DNA of 64,000 nt, from the NCBI RefSeq assembly GCF_011745365.1, contig NW_024468911.1, positions 4,024,759 to 4,088,758 on the forward strand, written 5' to 3'. Within the stretch, counting starts at the first letter, position 1. Each line of letters opens with the position of its first letter. Source of the stretch: Cryphonectria parasitica EP155. Lineage: Eukaryota > Ascomycota > Sordariomycetes > Diaporthales > Cryphonectriaceae. The position numbers and the translations under genes were made by a program. Below the pieces are notes generated by a model that worked only from the letters and a program-made list of their open reading frames with translations, did no database searches and had not been told where the DNA came from. Shown here in pieces: positions 23,065 through 34,659 of the stretch.

Positions 23065-23645
23065 AAGAGAGAGAGAGAAAGCGGAGCGATGCGCACGAGC
23101 CGAGGTGAGATGATTAGGGACAATGTGGTTTGTTTCTTTCTGCATTTTCCATCTTTCTCGATCTTCTTCGTCTCACAGCCCGGATGGATGAGCGGGCGGA
23201 CGAGCTTTATGGGTGAGGGGATTCGGAATATACATGAGTTCACGAGATTTGAATGTACAAACACAGGAAGTTTGGGTGGATGGGAATACCTTGGGATGGG
23301 ACTTGGTTCGGCGGCAATCGGAACTTATCTATCTGCCTTTGCATGGCGAGTGCATTCATATATACTTTGTTAGTGGTCAAATGGACTTGATAGTTTGCAC
23401 GCATACATTCGTTCTTGAGAAGTTTATGTGGTGTGACTGGATGGAATGCGTAATAAGAAACATGCCTCGTGTCATTAGGAGATGCAAGAAAAGGAAACCA
23501 AAGACTCTTCTACTTCCTTCTGCCCTCCTACGCCGTGCGTGCGACCAATGGACATTACCAAGTTTATATACAACTCTCTTCGCTCATGGCAGTAGAGAGA
23601 ACACTCAGCCGTCCCCAAGGAAAAAGGATACACTGGCCCTCTCGC
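23065..23645. other. convergent 3' region, no gene seen
   Basis: Lies between the stop codons of the membrane-protein gene and CSM1. It begins with a purine-rich GA run (about 23064-23082). The plus frames here have no supporting features. Confidence 0.5.
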
Positions 23646-25278
23646 TCAATCAAGCTTCTCCGTCAAGGACTTGAGAACCCGAGAATAGAACTTCGCAGCA
23701 TGTGGCCTTGGGAATGTGATCTCCTCCACCAGATAGTCAGGCAACATGTCGATGAGTTCGCTGTCGCGGCGTTCATCCAGCTGTGGCTTGTACATAAACT
23801 CGGCCTCTTCCAGGTTCTCGTCAGAGGTCTCGTTGGGGATGGCGAGCTTAAAGTGCAGGGCTGAAAAGGTGCTTTGTCAGTATCATATTACAGCTCCCAC
23901 GCAAAGAAAGTAGCCGCGAGGGGTTTCAAGGGTTAAAGACTCACTTCCGTTCCTACCCGTCTGGATGCAATCGTATACATCCTCAGGCCCGTCTCGCTTG
24001 ATGCCGGTTACCACCAGACCCGTCAGATCGCTGTATAGATTCTCCTTCATCTTGGCTGTCTGTGTCGCCTGGATCTGGGCACCGTCGAGCCCTCGTGCGG
24101 CCATAGCGCCGGGCTTTATGGCGCTACCAGGCACCCGCACTCCAGCGGCTTGCGCGTGAGCAGTTGCTGTCGCCTCAGCCGCCCGCGCCGCATTGAGCTT
24201 CGTCGTGAGTGCTTTGATTTCAGTCTTGGACTCAGCCCATGAACTTGTTATCTCTGCGATCTGGGCCTGCAGGCTGTCAATCTTGGCCTCGCTGGCCTCC
24301 AGCTGCTGTTGGGCCTTCTGGCCTTCCTTGGCAAGACGCCTCTGTGCCTCGAGATCGATCTTCAGACTTGAGATGAGCTTGTTGGCAGCTGCATGCAGAG
24401 GTGTCAGCGATTCTCTCTTCCTGCAGTTTCAATGCCTTGCCCTCTCCGCTATACATACTCTGTGTCTTCTCCTCGGTGGTCTTCTTAAGCCGGTCGAAGG
24501 TCCTCTCGGCCTCCATCACAGCCACATTCTTCAAATCTCTATATTTGAGCTCCAAGGCCTCGTACTTCTTTGTCATTTCGCCCAGTCGTCTCCTGACGGA
24601 GGGATCGCTCTCCAGGGATGAAGTGCTGGATGCCCGTTTGGAAGCGCTGAGAGGAGCGTGATATGAGTTGGCTCGCCGGGCTGATGGCGGCGCACTGAAG
24701 CGTGAGAACGTCGGGAGATCTTCTACCTGGTCTTGCTCTTCAGGGTCCACATCCATCACGTCCTCGAACTGGGTCTCGGGAACCTCAGCAGGGCTTTCCT
24801 GTTGCGGCGCCGCCTCCTCGACCTGGGCTGCCTTGCGCCCTCGCTTCGCTGCAGGCTGGTCATTCTTCTGCACTGATTCGGGAATCACAGCCTCCTTCCT
24901 CGGGCGACCGCGACCGGCTTTCGTGCGCACGGGCTCATCGCTACCAGGAGGCGTCGCCAGGACGTCTTCAGCCTGATCTGGCTCTTCAGCAGCTTGCTTG
25001 GCCCGGCGTCCTCTCACGCCTTTTTTCTGCTGGTTCGTTGGCCTGTCGGCGAGCGCTTGGCGCTCTATCCCTTCCTCCGCGGCCTTGGCCTTCTTTGTAT
25101 CGGCGCGACGCGTCGCGGTCTTGGGCTCTGCCTTTGTGACTCGGTTCGCGGCAGCGCGGCCCCTGGCGGATTTCTTTACTGCGGGCATCTTGTCTGTGGT
25201 TCTGGGCGCGCGGGCGCCTAAGCTGAGGCTATCGTCTGAATCCGACTCTGCAAGATCGAGCAGGTTGTGCCGTGTCAT
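23646..25278 (-). CDS. CSM1: monopolin / kinetochore protein Csm1 (Pcs1)
   Basis: Three exons, 25278-24459, 24388-23945 and 23860-23646 (introns GTATGT..CAG and GTGAGT..CAG), give 492 aa. The start is the first ATG; the frame opens eight codons earlier only from a TTG. The C-terminal globular domain carries the Csm1/Pcs1 signature: ENLYSDLTGLVVTGIKRD, EDVYDCIQTGRNGT and LHFKLAIPNE. It is preceded by a long coiled coil (about residues 225-345). Csm1 homodimers cross-link kinetochore components or help hold sister kinetochores together, and in yeast also tether rDNA. The N-terminal ~200 residues are basic and disordered, with an AT-hook-like core (AGRGRPRKEA) and many KR/GR pairs, suggesting direct DNA contact. 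Length is about twice that of yeast Csm1 because of this extension. Divergent from MSP1. Confidence 0.92.
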
Positions 25279-25821
25279 CTGATTGGGACGCGTCGGTTTC
25301 AATGGCTTGACGTGCTGGGCGAATGCAAGAATTGGTGAATTGAACTTTCGACCAATTTTTTTTTACTCTGAACCACAGTCGTGAATGCGCGCAGGGGATT
25401 TCAAATCGGCTGGGTGGGCATTTACAGGAAGCGTGGTAGCGATCGTGATGTAGCTATCTTTCAGATGGTGAATAAACGAATGGTGCGAGTTGGGGGAAGA
25501 TTGGGTTGCTGTGAAAGCCAAGTAAACAAACAATCTGCAGGGGTATTGTCAAGCTACTGGTACTGTGTTAGAGCGCTGCCCCACCAATCCACCATTGCTG
25601 AGTCAGCCTGGAAGCGCATGTGTGCACGCACGCTGTCTGGCATTGGTGTGGCGTGGCGTCAGTGCCGCCGCAGCACCTCGGCACCAGCACCAGCAGCAGC
25701 AAGTCGCCGTCGCAGCCAATCCAATGATTGGGGCGAAACTGTGACTTACCCCCAACCACATTTCGAACTCGAGATCCGAACAACTTCCCAGCTTTCCGTC
25801 CCTTGCACCTCAAAAGCTGGC
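25279..25821. promoter_or_regulatory. divergent promoter region, CSM1 / MSP1
   Basis: 543 bp between start codons of opposite genes. An alternating GCA/CAG-rich stretch (about 25660-25715) is the only notable composition. Frames running through it are short and lack features. Confidence 0.5.
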
Positions 25822-27231
25822 ATGACCACGTGGAAAGGGATCTTTGATCGGCTTGAGCGGCTTACGATGGTAGATCGCAAAGCGCGGACGTCCGATGCCG
25901 TCCTGAACATTGTGACAGCTGCAGGAGTTGTGAGTCCCCCCGTGTGGCCCTATCCGACGATCTTTTTCCCCCCCTACATGTGCATACATGCATGCTCCTT
26001 CTGTCTCTATGTCATCGAAGTCATTAGCTGACTGCGAACTGTCCGACCCGATTAGGCTGTCGTATCCTATTTCTTCGTCAAGAATCTCCTTGCCTCCGTC
26101 TTGGGCAATCTCGCCGACCCAGAGAAGGAGAAACATGAGCAGGCTAGGATAAGAGCCAAGGCAAACCTCGCAAGGATACGCCGCAACGGTGAGAACGGTG
26201 CGGATGGCACGGACACGGGCAGCTCGCGAAGGGGCCCACGCGTCGAGGACATACAGCTCAATGAGTACGAGAGCATGGTCGCCCTCGAGGTTGTCGCGCC
26301 TGAAGACATAGCCGTGAGCTTTGACGACATTGGCGGCCTGGAGGACATCATCGAGGAGGTCAAGGAGTCGGTCATCTACCCGCTGACGATGCCCCATCTC
26401 TACTCGCATGCCGCGCCGCTGCTGTCTGCCCCGTCTGGTGTCCTGCTGTACGGACCGCCAGGGTGTGGCAAGACCATGCTTGCCAAGGCCGTGGCGCACG
26501 AGAGCGGTGCTTCGTTTATCAACCTCCACATATCGACTCTGACAGAGAAGTGGTACGGCGACTCGAACAAGCTTGTCAGGGCAGTGTTCTCCCTGGCGCG
26601 GAAGCTGGAGCCCGCCATCATCTTCATCGACGAGATCGACGCTGTTCTCGGCACGCGACGAAGCAACGAGCATGAGGCCAGCGGCATGGTCAAGGCCGAG
26701 TTCATGACTCTATGGGACGGGCTGACATCGTCCAATGCCGCCGGCGTTCCGTCAAGAATATGTGTTCTCGGCGCAACAAATCGCATCCACGATATCGATG
26801 AGGCTATCCTGCGGAGAATGCCCAAGAAGTTTCCCGTCCCACTGCCGTCCAAGGACCAGAGACGTCGCATATTACAACTTGTCCTCCAGGGCACCAAGCG
26901 GGATCCAGAGTTCGACCTAAACTATATTGCACAGGTCACTGCTGGCATGTCGGGCAGTGATATCAAGGAAGCGTGCAGAGACGCAGCCATGGTGCCGATG
27001 CGCGAGTACATCCGTGAGCGGAGGGCATCGGGGCAGCCCATGGTTGGTGTGGATCCCGGCCGGATACGTGGGCTCAGAACCGACGACTTCTTCGGCAGAA
27101 AGGGAGGCGGCCAGATACTAATGCAGAACCACGAACGTCACTCGCAACAGCGCAGGGCGGCAGCAGCTTCCAAGTCATCAAGTGACGAGTATGAGGATAT
27201 TGAGGAGCAGGTTGGTGAGGCCCCAGACTAG
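25822..27231 (+). CDS. MSP1: mitochondrial outer-membrane AAA ATPase Msp1 (ATAD1)
   Basis: Two exons, 25822-25929 and 26056-27231 (126-nt intron, GTGAGT, GCTGAC branch, TTAG acceptor), give 427 aa. An N-terminal membrane anchor spans the splice junction (VLNIVTAAGVAVVSYFFVKNLLASVLG). The AAA core follows: linker region VSFDDIGGLEDIIEEV, Walker A GPPGCGKT, pore loop EKWYGDS, Walker B IIFIDEID, sensor GATNR and Arg-finger context ILRRMPKKF. The C-terminal helical part contains TAGMSGSDIKEACRDAAM. Msp1 is a hexameric extractase that removes mistargeted tail-anchored proteins from the outer mitochondrial membrane and peroxisomes. The tail beyond the core is longer and acidic (DEYEDIEEQ). Divergent neighbour is CSM1. 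Confidence 0.96.
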
Positions 27232-28246
27232 AGGCACGAATTCTTTTTCTACGAGGGTATTTATCAAGCAATGGATGCTATGGTGGTGGTCGTCCTTTGC
27301 TGTTTGTGGAATCAGTCAGCGTAAACAAAATGGCGTTTAGGATATGGGAAACGCAACTCTGGTAGAGCGAAGGCTGGTGGTACATTGGTTTCCCGGCGGG
27401 GACTTGTTTCGCTCAGCGGCCTTGGCAACTATCGATACCTCGACTCTGAATTCACCCCCATGTATCGGAGAAAATTGTGTCAAATAGAAGATCTCTATCA
27501 CATGGTGTGAGCAACGATCCTTCAGACCTCATTTATCTACTCATTGTGAAATAATTGGTCGAGACGAATGGACGAGTCAAGAATGTGTGGGCAACAACAT
27601 GGTGGACACACACACAGTTATACTGAAATGTATTATATACATATAGACACACCTTTGGTTGGTGGTTGAGTCAGGCAGTACAGCATCGAGTCAGACCCCT
27701 ACCCTACCCCCTCGGGGCGACTCAGGGTGACGTTTTCCCACTATACCATTTCTCGCACACCTACTACTGTAGATTACGACGTATAGGCATACTCTCTTGC
27801 CTGCCGCGAGACGTTGTACGTTGTGCAAGGCCAAACCAGCATCTAGATCCGTGTAAGCCCATTGGACCCCTTTCAATTCGGGATCCAGGCTATCGGATCC
27901 AGCCGTCTGTACATTATTGCTTGTGTGGTGGTGCAATAGTACGTTAGTCCTCCTTTGCTACCAGCGGTACTTTTTGTTAGGCTATTCGGGGACGGTCTCA
28001 CCAGAGAGATGACTCTAGCGAAGCAACGGACTTTAAAGCGGGAGGGGGAAGAGCCTGTCCCCTAGTAGGCAGTGATTACCAAAGGAAACCAGTGGATGAC
28101 TAACTAACTTTATCCCTTCAAGCACCAACAATTGCGCCGGTCGGAGCGCCAAGGGGCAAAATTTCAACTGACCCTTCAGCAGAGGGAGCGCCTGAATCGG
28201 CATCACCACCAACCATGACAGGCGACATAGTCAATGAACTACCAGA

Positions 28247-28248
<2 letters not shown>

Positions 28249-28290
<42 letters not shown>
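28249..28290. repeat. poly-T tract, 42 nt
   Basis: Uninterrupted T42 directly followed by CTGTACC. No flanking target-site duplication was seen that would make it the tail of a retroposed copy. Length is likely to vary between isolates and sequencing runs. Confidence 0.9.
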
Positions 28291-29030
28291 CTGTACCCCT
28301 TCCTATTTTTCTGACTCGACAGAACCACCCACGGCATACTTTCTCTACAACTCTTTGATTGGAGAGATCGAGAACTGTACTGGTTACATGACTATAGTTT
28401 ATCATTATTATTTCCCATCCCTCCCAAGCTACTTCTTGCCGCGGAAACACCTTCCTCTCCCAGCTTTTGCTGCAGCATTAGCTTCTTATGGTCACAATAA
28501 GCTGAGGTTTTTTTTCCTTCTTCTCTCCTTTTCTACCTACTATCCACTCATACCTGGGACGGCATTGTGAGACCCGCCGCCACCAAGCTCTCTTTTAGAG
28601 AAACGCCACGCCTCCGCCAGAGATCGAGTCACACAACCAGGTTGATCGAAGAGAAGGCGCTACTACTTGGGTGACTATCTCTCTCGAGACTGGTCAGAGT
28701 CATCCATACATCCCAAGGGCTCCTCGCCGTCCCTCGATTGGCTTCAAACGCATTGCCTAAGATCTGACGACAGGAGGCATCATTGGCTAGAGACGTCGAT
28801 GTGGTTGAACGAGGCCCGTGATTCCACCACTAACGAGCAGAAATCTCACCACGGCATATATCTCATCTGACAACTTGTGCTTATCAACCGGGTCGGGTTA
28901 ATATAAAGAGGTTCGGGTGATTGGCCTCACTCGCACCTTTCCCGCCCTGCTGGGCACACGAAAACCCCCACCTTTTCCTTCTTTTCCTCCTCCATTTTCA
29001 CGGGCTTACTAGCTTGCTCTCTTCATTCTT

Positions 29031-29064
29031 TTCTTCTTCTTCTTCTTCTTCTTCTTCTTCTTCT
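29031..29064 (+). repeat. TTC/CTT trinucleotide repeat in permease 5' leader
   Basis: About eleven TTC units end some 22 nt before the permease ATG. Pyrimidine-rich leaders are common just upstream of fungal start codons; this one is a perfect microsatellite. Confidence 0.85.
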
Positions 29065-29085
29065 CATTATTCCTTCGGTTTGAGA

Positions 29086-30785
29086 ATGTACTCCCCCGCA
29101 AAGGACGACCAGGGGAACGCCAGGGATGTCGAGAAGCAACACAACACTGAGCAACACGGCCAGTACTTTCGCCATGGCAGACTCGTCTCCATGTTGAAGG
29201 TGGACGATGGAGAGGTGTACGAATCACACCCGGAAAAACATCCAAAATGGTATCAGAGAATTCTCGATGTTGGGTTTGAGGAGAATGGCATCAAACCGGT
29301 GCCTTTAGAGAAGAGGACCGACAAGAGATACTGGAATCTCTTTACTGTCATGTTCACGGCTCTCCTGTGTATCCTCCCGTAAGTTAAATTTCTCTCTCAC
29401 CCCTTATAGCCCCTATGAAGGCAGGTCGCTGTACATATATATACATACATGCATACGTGTGTATATATGTATATGTACGTATTATACTAGCTGAAGCACC
29501 AATATTGACTTGATGCAGCCTCCCAACTGGCATGCTAGCCACCCTCTCCTACGGGATGAGCCTTCGAGATGCCTCCCTCGTGATTCTCTTCTTCTCTATC
29601 CTCACCTGCATTCCGCCCGCATTCATGGGTGTAGGAGGAACACAGACAGGTCTTCGGCAACAGATTCAAGCACGGTACTCTTTCGGTCTATATCTCGCCA
29701 TCATCCCCCTCCTTCTCAATGCAGCGACGGTCACTGGGTTCACGGTCATCGCAGCCATCGTCGGGGGACAGAGCATCGCAGCACTGAACCCCGATCAGGT
29801 TAGCATCAGTGTCGGCATCGTTGTCGTGTGCATTGTGAGCTTCGCAGCGTCTCTCCTAGGCTACCGAGCTCTGCACATCTTCAACACCTGGTCGTGGATC
29901 CCCAACCTCATCTCCATCATCATCGCTGTAGGCTGTGGTGGCCACAATCTGCACCTCCAGTCTGCTGTGGCCCCGGCCACAGCCTCCCAGGTCATGTCCT
30001 TCGGCGCCCTGGTAGCGGGCTACTTCCTCACCTTTGGCGGAACGGTCTCTGACTATTCCATCTACCACGACCCGCGGTCCATGAGCAAGCTGACCGTGTT
30101 TGCGAGCTACTACCTGGGCATGTTTGTCCCGTCCGTGCCCCTCCTCATTCTGGGCGCGGCGATCGGTGGTGCTGTCCCCAATGTACCCTCCTGGAACGCC
30201 GCGTACGAGAGTATCGGCATCGGCGGCGTCATGTACGAGATGCTGACGCCGGCTGGTGGGTTCGGCAAATTCATCCTGGTTCTGCTCGCGTTGAGCGTCG
30301 TCGGCAACATCGCCATCAGCATGTACAGCGTCGCCCTGAACCTGCAAATGTTTCTCCCTTTCTTTACACGCATCCACCGTTTCATCTTCATCGTTGCCAC
30401 CTTCGCCGTCATGATCCCCTGCTCCGTCCGCGCCGCCGAGGCCTGGGAGGAGAGCCTGGAGAACTTCCTCGCCCTGATCGGCTACTGGGCCGGCTGCTTC
30501 GACGCCGTGCTCATTGAGGAGCTGATCGTGTTCCGCCGGGCCGACTACAGCTCGTTCGACCATGCCAACTGGAACGTTGGCAGATTGCTGCCCACAGGTG
30601 TGCCGGCGCTGCTTGCGAGTATCATCAGCTTCGGGCTGATCGTCCCCGGCATGGCTGAGGTGTGGTACACGGGGCCCATCGCCATGAAGACGGGCGATAT
30701 CGGGTTTGAGATGGCCTTTGTGGTCACGGCGTTGTTTTATTTTCCGCTGCGGTGGCTGGAGATCAAGTGGAGGGGAAGGGTGTGA
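29086..30785 (+). CDS. purine-cytosine permease (Fcy2-type, NCS1 family)
   Basis: Two exons, 29086-29378 and 29519-30785 (140-nt intron with GTAAGT and GCAG), give 519 aa. The hydrophilic N-terminus (about 75 residues) ends at VGFEENGIKPVPLEKRTDKRYWNLFTVMFT, the typical entry to TM1. About twelve hydrophobic segments follow, including LPTGMLATLSYGMSLRDASLVI, VGGTQTGLRQQIQARYSFG, WSWIPNLISIIIAVGCGG and FGGTVSDYSIYHDP. These match the fungal Fcy2/FcyB branch of NCS1 transporters, which import adenine, guanine, hypoxanthine and cytosine with protons at the plasma membrane. The C-terminus is very short. The intron contains a run of TATATA/GTATAT repeats near 29437-29490. Exact substrate cannot be read from sequence. 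Confidence 0.93.
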
Positions 30786-31230
30786 TGTGTAGTATGAATT
30801 TCCTCCAGATTTTCGGAAACGTACTCAAATTGGTCACATCTTTCACGGTTGTTTTTCTTTTTTTCTTTCTGATTTTTGCATTCCATTCATGCGTCTGCAT
30901 AAGGATACCCTTGCGCATTGCCGCACGAGCGTTGCATAGTGAGATCTGATTACGAAGAGAATTCATCTGTTCTGTAGCATTGCTGAATGAGATATCTCTT
31001 AGTAGTAACTGGATTTGTCTTGTCCATCAATGCAGCCTCCTTGTTTCACACGAGTGTGTCCCATGTCACGTACTATCAGCAGCTCAGCTGCCACGCATTT
31101 GATCGCCATCAACCGCCAACCCCAAACTCATCCTTTATATCGTCTCAGGCGAACTGCGCTGCGTCCAACCACAATTCCCTCATTATCATCATCATCATTC
31201 ATCATCATTCGCCAGAACCATATAGAGAAG

Positions 31231-31455
31231 ATGCCTTCAAGGACTCCCAAACTCAGGAGGCCCAAAGGAGTTGGTCACCCAGAACTCTACCCATCCTCTC
31301 CTACTCGCCGCCACAAGCCAGCTCAAGGGAGCAAAGCTTTACCCTACCTCGCCTTCAACAGATCGGAAGGCGGGGTCCTCTTGGCCAGGGTATCGCATCT
31401 TGGGCGTGACGGGCTCGGCGCAAGCGTCTTCTTCTTCTGCCGGTCTGCGCCTTGA
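31231..31455 (+). CDS. weak candidate small gene, 74 aa, unknown
   Basis: The ATG at 31231 (context AGAAGATGC) lies about 90 nt downstream of a TATA-like TTTATAT (31134-31140) and an ATC-rich leader. It opens a basic, Pro/Arg-rich 74-codon frame. No family is recognised and no splice signals extend it convincingly. It overlaps an opposite-strand candidate, so at most one of the two is likely to be coding. This could equally be a non-coding transcript or chance. Confidence 0.22.
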   Translation: MPSRTPKLRRPKGVGHPELYPSSPTRRHKPAQGSKALPYLAFNRSEGGVLLARVSHLGRDGLGASVFFFCRSAP

Positions 31456-31529
31456 TTCGTTGGCACGGAACTGATGGAAGGGTCCTTCTTGGGGGTCCTG
31501 CTTGTGTAGAGGGCTCCGCAGAGATGCAT
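31344..31529 (-). CDS. weak candidate small basic protein, 61 aa, unknown
   Basis: On the minus strand a clear TATA motif (CTATAAAAA, plus 31719-31727) is followed by a ~190-nt C/A-rich stretch. This ends in an ACCAAACCAAACAAAC-like leader right before the first ATG. The frame from that ATG encodes 61 residues, rich in Lys, Arg, Pro and Ser, with two cysteines and no signal peptide. Promoter-like spacing is the only support. It overlaps the plus-strand candidate at 31231. Confidence 0.25.
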   Translation of the reverse strand: MHLCGALYTSRTPKKDPSISSVPTNQGADRQKKKTLAPSPSRPRCDTLAKRTPPSDLLKAR

Positions 31530-33995
31530 GAGAGCGTTTGTTTGGTTTGGTTTTGGGGGGTGTGGAGTTCTTGTTGTCCGTGAGGGCAGAGCGCGTAGGC
31601 AAGGATTCTCAGTAAGAATAGAGATGTGTGAATGGACTTTTGTGTTTTCTTTCTCCGTCGAAGGGTGTTTGTGATGATTGGGAAGGATGAAAATTGCTGG
31701 GGAACCTTTCGACTTGGGTTTTTATAGAGGCGGAGACGCGGTGGCTCAGGGAGGAAGAACTTGCTTGAGTCGGGTGAAGTAAAGGATTGTGAGTCAAGCA
31801 ATGCATCTTCTCTAGTCAGTCCCTCAGCCTCACCGCCTGTAATGGAAGGTGCGATGCTCTATGGGAACATGACGAATTCTTCGTGTACCTTGCGTAAGCG
31901 AGCTGTTCCGTCAACTGAGAGGTCATGGAGGAGCAGGGTTACTGCTTCAGCGGATAGAATCTCCTATGAAGTCTGAAAGATTGTAGTCAATAGCTTCTAC
32001 TATTCGTCTCCCTGGATATTCGCTATCTTTATCTCTAGCCTGAAAGAGAGATGTCCCTTTGTAGAAGACGAAGAAAGAAGATGATAATATCTGTATAATT
32101 CTTGTTAACTATTAGGATCTGTAATGAATTACTCCAACACAAACGTTGACAATTTCTCCCCCAGAAGTCGAAGTGAGTATCGGAATAATTATCCCTTGAG
32201 ACGATGGTTATCAAAGAGGCAACGACAAACAATGTCGTGTTCCAGGAAGCCATTGTTTTGCTCGAACGAAGTTGTTGCAAACTATAGAACAGCAATGAAG
32301 CCCGAGACACAGCCACAACCACAACCAAAGTCTTTGCCTGGCAAAACCTACTCACTGTCTGTAGGAAACGAATGCGGTCCTCCTCAGATCGCCGATTCGC
32401 AATATTCTCGAGGGTGGGACCTCATAAGCGCCTGCGATTCTGAGGATGGACGAGGAGGGCTGAAAATAAGTTTGCACGGGTGATGTGTTGATTCGCTCAA
32501 GATAAGTTTCGAACGAAAAAAGGTGGTGGCCGCGGGATCTCTTTCTACAGTTCCTAAGCTGGGAAGCAGGCGCCAGTGTACTAGTAATCTAGCCTTGTCT
32601 TGGACCTGTAACAAGTTGGCCACTGTCTCATGTATATTGCAGAAGAAGCAAAAAAGAGAGAATGAAAAGAAAAGAAAAAAATCTATCAGTGGGCGGGAAG
32701 CCGCCGGTTCGGGGTCGCTTTTCCTTTTGCCGCGTATGTTCCAGGTTTCTCAGCAGAAGCATGACGTGTTATGCTGATCTCCTGATGGGATGGCTGCACA
32801 GCTGCATATCCGTGACGTGAGCTTCGATACATGTTTGTACATGCTGAGGGAATCAACCCTGTTGTTGGTCTTGCGCTCTAGACTTGCAGCACTTTCTTCC
32901 CGTCAACTTGACTAATTTCCTGTCTGCAATCAACCAGGGATTCACGTGGTCTAGGCGCTGAGGCGATAAAAAAGCTGAGACAGCTGACAAAAAAAAGAAA
33001 ACATTTACTTCCCATACTCTTGCCCCCTTAGCTCTGTGAATACGATTAATCTCTTTTTGCTTCGCAGAAACTAGGACGCCACAGTAAGCAAAACCCCTAG
33101 GAAGCGCCACAGGGAGAGGAGAGCGCCACAAAACCAACATTTCTTTTTGCCTCTGGGAGATTGCAGGCCCAGCTCCCGACAAGATGTGCTGGCAGGGTTT
33201 CGACCCAGGCTCGTGTAACAACTTTGCTTTGCCGGATGACACCTCTTTGACGTATGCGTATGCCTGCCGCCTCCGTGATACCACACATTGTCGTCGTCAG
33301 ATTTCTGTAGCAAGCCTATACGTACACTCTGCCAACTGGCAGTCGATTCAAAGCTAGAAAACAGGAAGAGAAACTGGCCGGACAGCCGCAGACGGGAACA
33401 TGTTATATCAGGGTGGGAAAGGAAGACATCCTCGGAGTTGCGGGTGCTTGCGGCAGCCTTCCCTGACCCTGCCCCAACACAGGATGGTCTGAGAGCGTAT
33501 CTGCAGGGTGTCGGATCGCGTCTCGTGCATCTGATCTGGTATGGCAAAGCATTGGCAATGTCAAGAAAGCCTTTGAGAAGTAAAAGTAGGGGAAAAGATG
33601 GAGACGAATCGAATAGTGAGTGAGTGAGTGGGTAGCGATCTGTCACTATTGCTCGGCACAGATCCCTGTTCCCGTACATCCCTGTCGCTTCAAGGCAGGC
33701 TCCTCCCAAGCTCTCACTGGCCTCGTCCCTGGGGTCAGATGACCTACTATAGTAGTGACTCAAGGGTGGGTTTTCTAGAGAAGGGGGCCCCTGTAATTCA
33801 TAACCTATAGTAGGTGAATGTTCGTGTTCATCTCGGTGAGGGATAGGCTGTGAGAGGACCGTTCCGAGAGCTGTATGATCTAAATGCTCATGTACTATGT
33901 AGATGATGCTTGATTTACTATCAACAAAGCAAAAAAGAAAGCACCTCAACCAGTGTTGCAAAAGGGAAAGGCGGAGGGGGAAAAATACCAAAATG

Positions 33996-34074
33996 GCTTG
34001 AGGGGAAGGTGCCTAAAAGGTACCGAAGCTTAACGAGCTCACCTTCCGTCAGCTCGCCTCAAGCTCGTTTAGGC
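33996..34074. repeat. nested inverted-repeat (palindromic) element
   Basis: Several arm pairs are nested or interleaved. GCTTGAGG (33996-34003) pairs with CCTCAAGC (34057-34064), and GGAAGGTG (34004-34011) with CACCTTCC (34040-34047). GCCTAAA (34011-34017) pairs with TTTAGGC (34068-34074), and AACGAGCT (34032-34039) with AGCTCGTT (34062-34069). The density of complementary arms in 79 bp exceeds what one simple hairpin would give. It may be a remnant of a transposon end or a chance palindromic cluster. Confidence 0.6.
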
Positions 34075-34627
34075 TTGTCTCCTTTTCATGCATATTCATT
34101 TCCACCCCTCGATGTTTGTTCATGATGCGGCAAGCTGGGGAAAATCAAACGTCGAAACGGAGCCCACATTACCACCAGCAAAGATGTCCCCTCTGGCTGA
34201 CTATGTTTACTGTTTATCGAGCTTAGCTGGGTGACGCTGATTATCCTCGAGTGCCCAGGAATCCTCTTGCTTCTCGACTTCCTCCGTTTCGTCATCCCAT
34301 CAGGATTGTTCGATGCTACACACACCTAGAAACCTGAACTGATACGGCCATGCAACTGATTCCCTCGCCCTCGATAGGCACAACCGCCCCCACCCCTAAT
34401 ACGACGTGGTATTTAGTATGCCAGAAAGGCCAATTCAAGCAGAGGCTCTCTCTCTTTTGATTTGGGGGATGCCATCCTCTGAACCTAGGCTGGGGTCCAG
34501 GCCTTCCTACAACGGATCCTTCCGAGTAACGAAATCAATTTGCCCCATCCGATCTGCACGCCCAGGTACTATAGGTGCCACTCTAGTATGGGATTTCGTG
34601 CATATGGAGGAGGAATGACTCTGGCTG

Positions 34628-34656
<29 letters not shown>
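34628..34656. repeat. poly-T tract, 29 nt
   Basis: Uninterrupted T29 in the gene-poor region. No coding context. Confidence 0.9.

Positions 34657-34659
<3 letters not shown>

Larger units (their letters stand above)
27232..29085. other. intergenic region with a T42 homopolymer and a CTT-repeat leader
   Basis: About 1.85 kb with no supported gene. It holds T42 at 28249-28290 and a CTT/TTC repeat at about 29031-29064, which lies immediately upstream of the permease start and probably within its 5' UTR. A frame of 110 codons on minus (28118-28450) reads through the homopolymer as poly-Lys and is discounted. Confidence 0.55.

Noticed and set aside
28118..28450. 110-codon minus frame through the T42 tract
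   Set aside because: The central part is poly-Lys created by the homopolymer; nothing else supports coding.
33180..33250. B-box-like GGGTCGAAACCC (minus strand), possible tRNA or SINE
   Set aside because: No matching A box at the right distance, the T-loop lacks the invariant first T, and no acceptor stem forms.
33071..33991. 306-codon minus-strand frame
   Set aside because: Translation is a patchwork of low-complexity and hydrophobic stretches with no domain or consistent codon use. It crosses several plus-strand signals and has no promoter or splice support.
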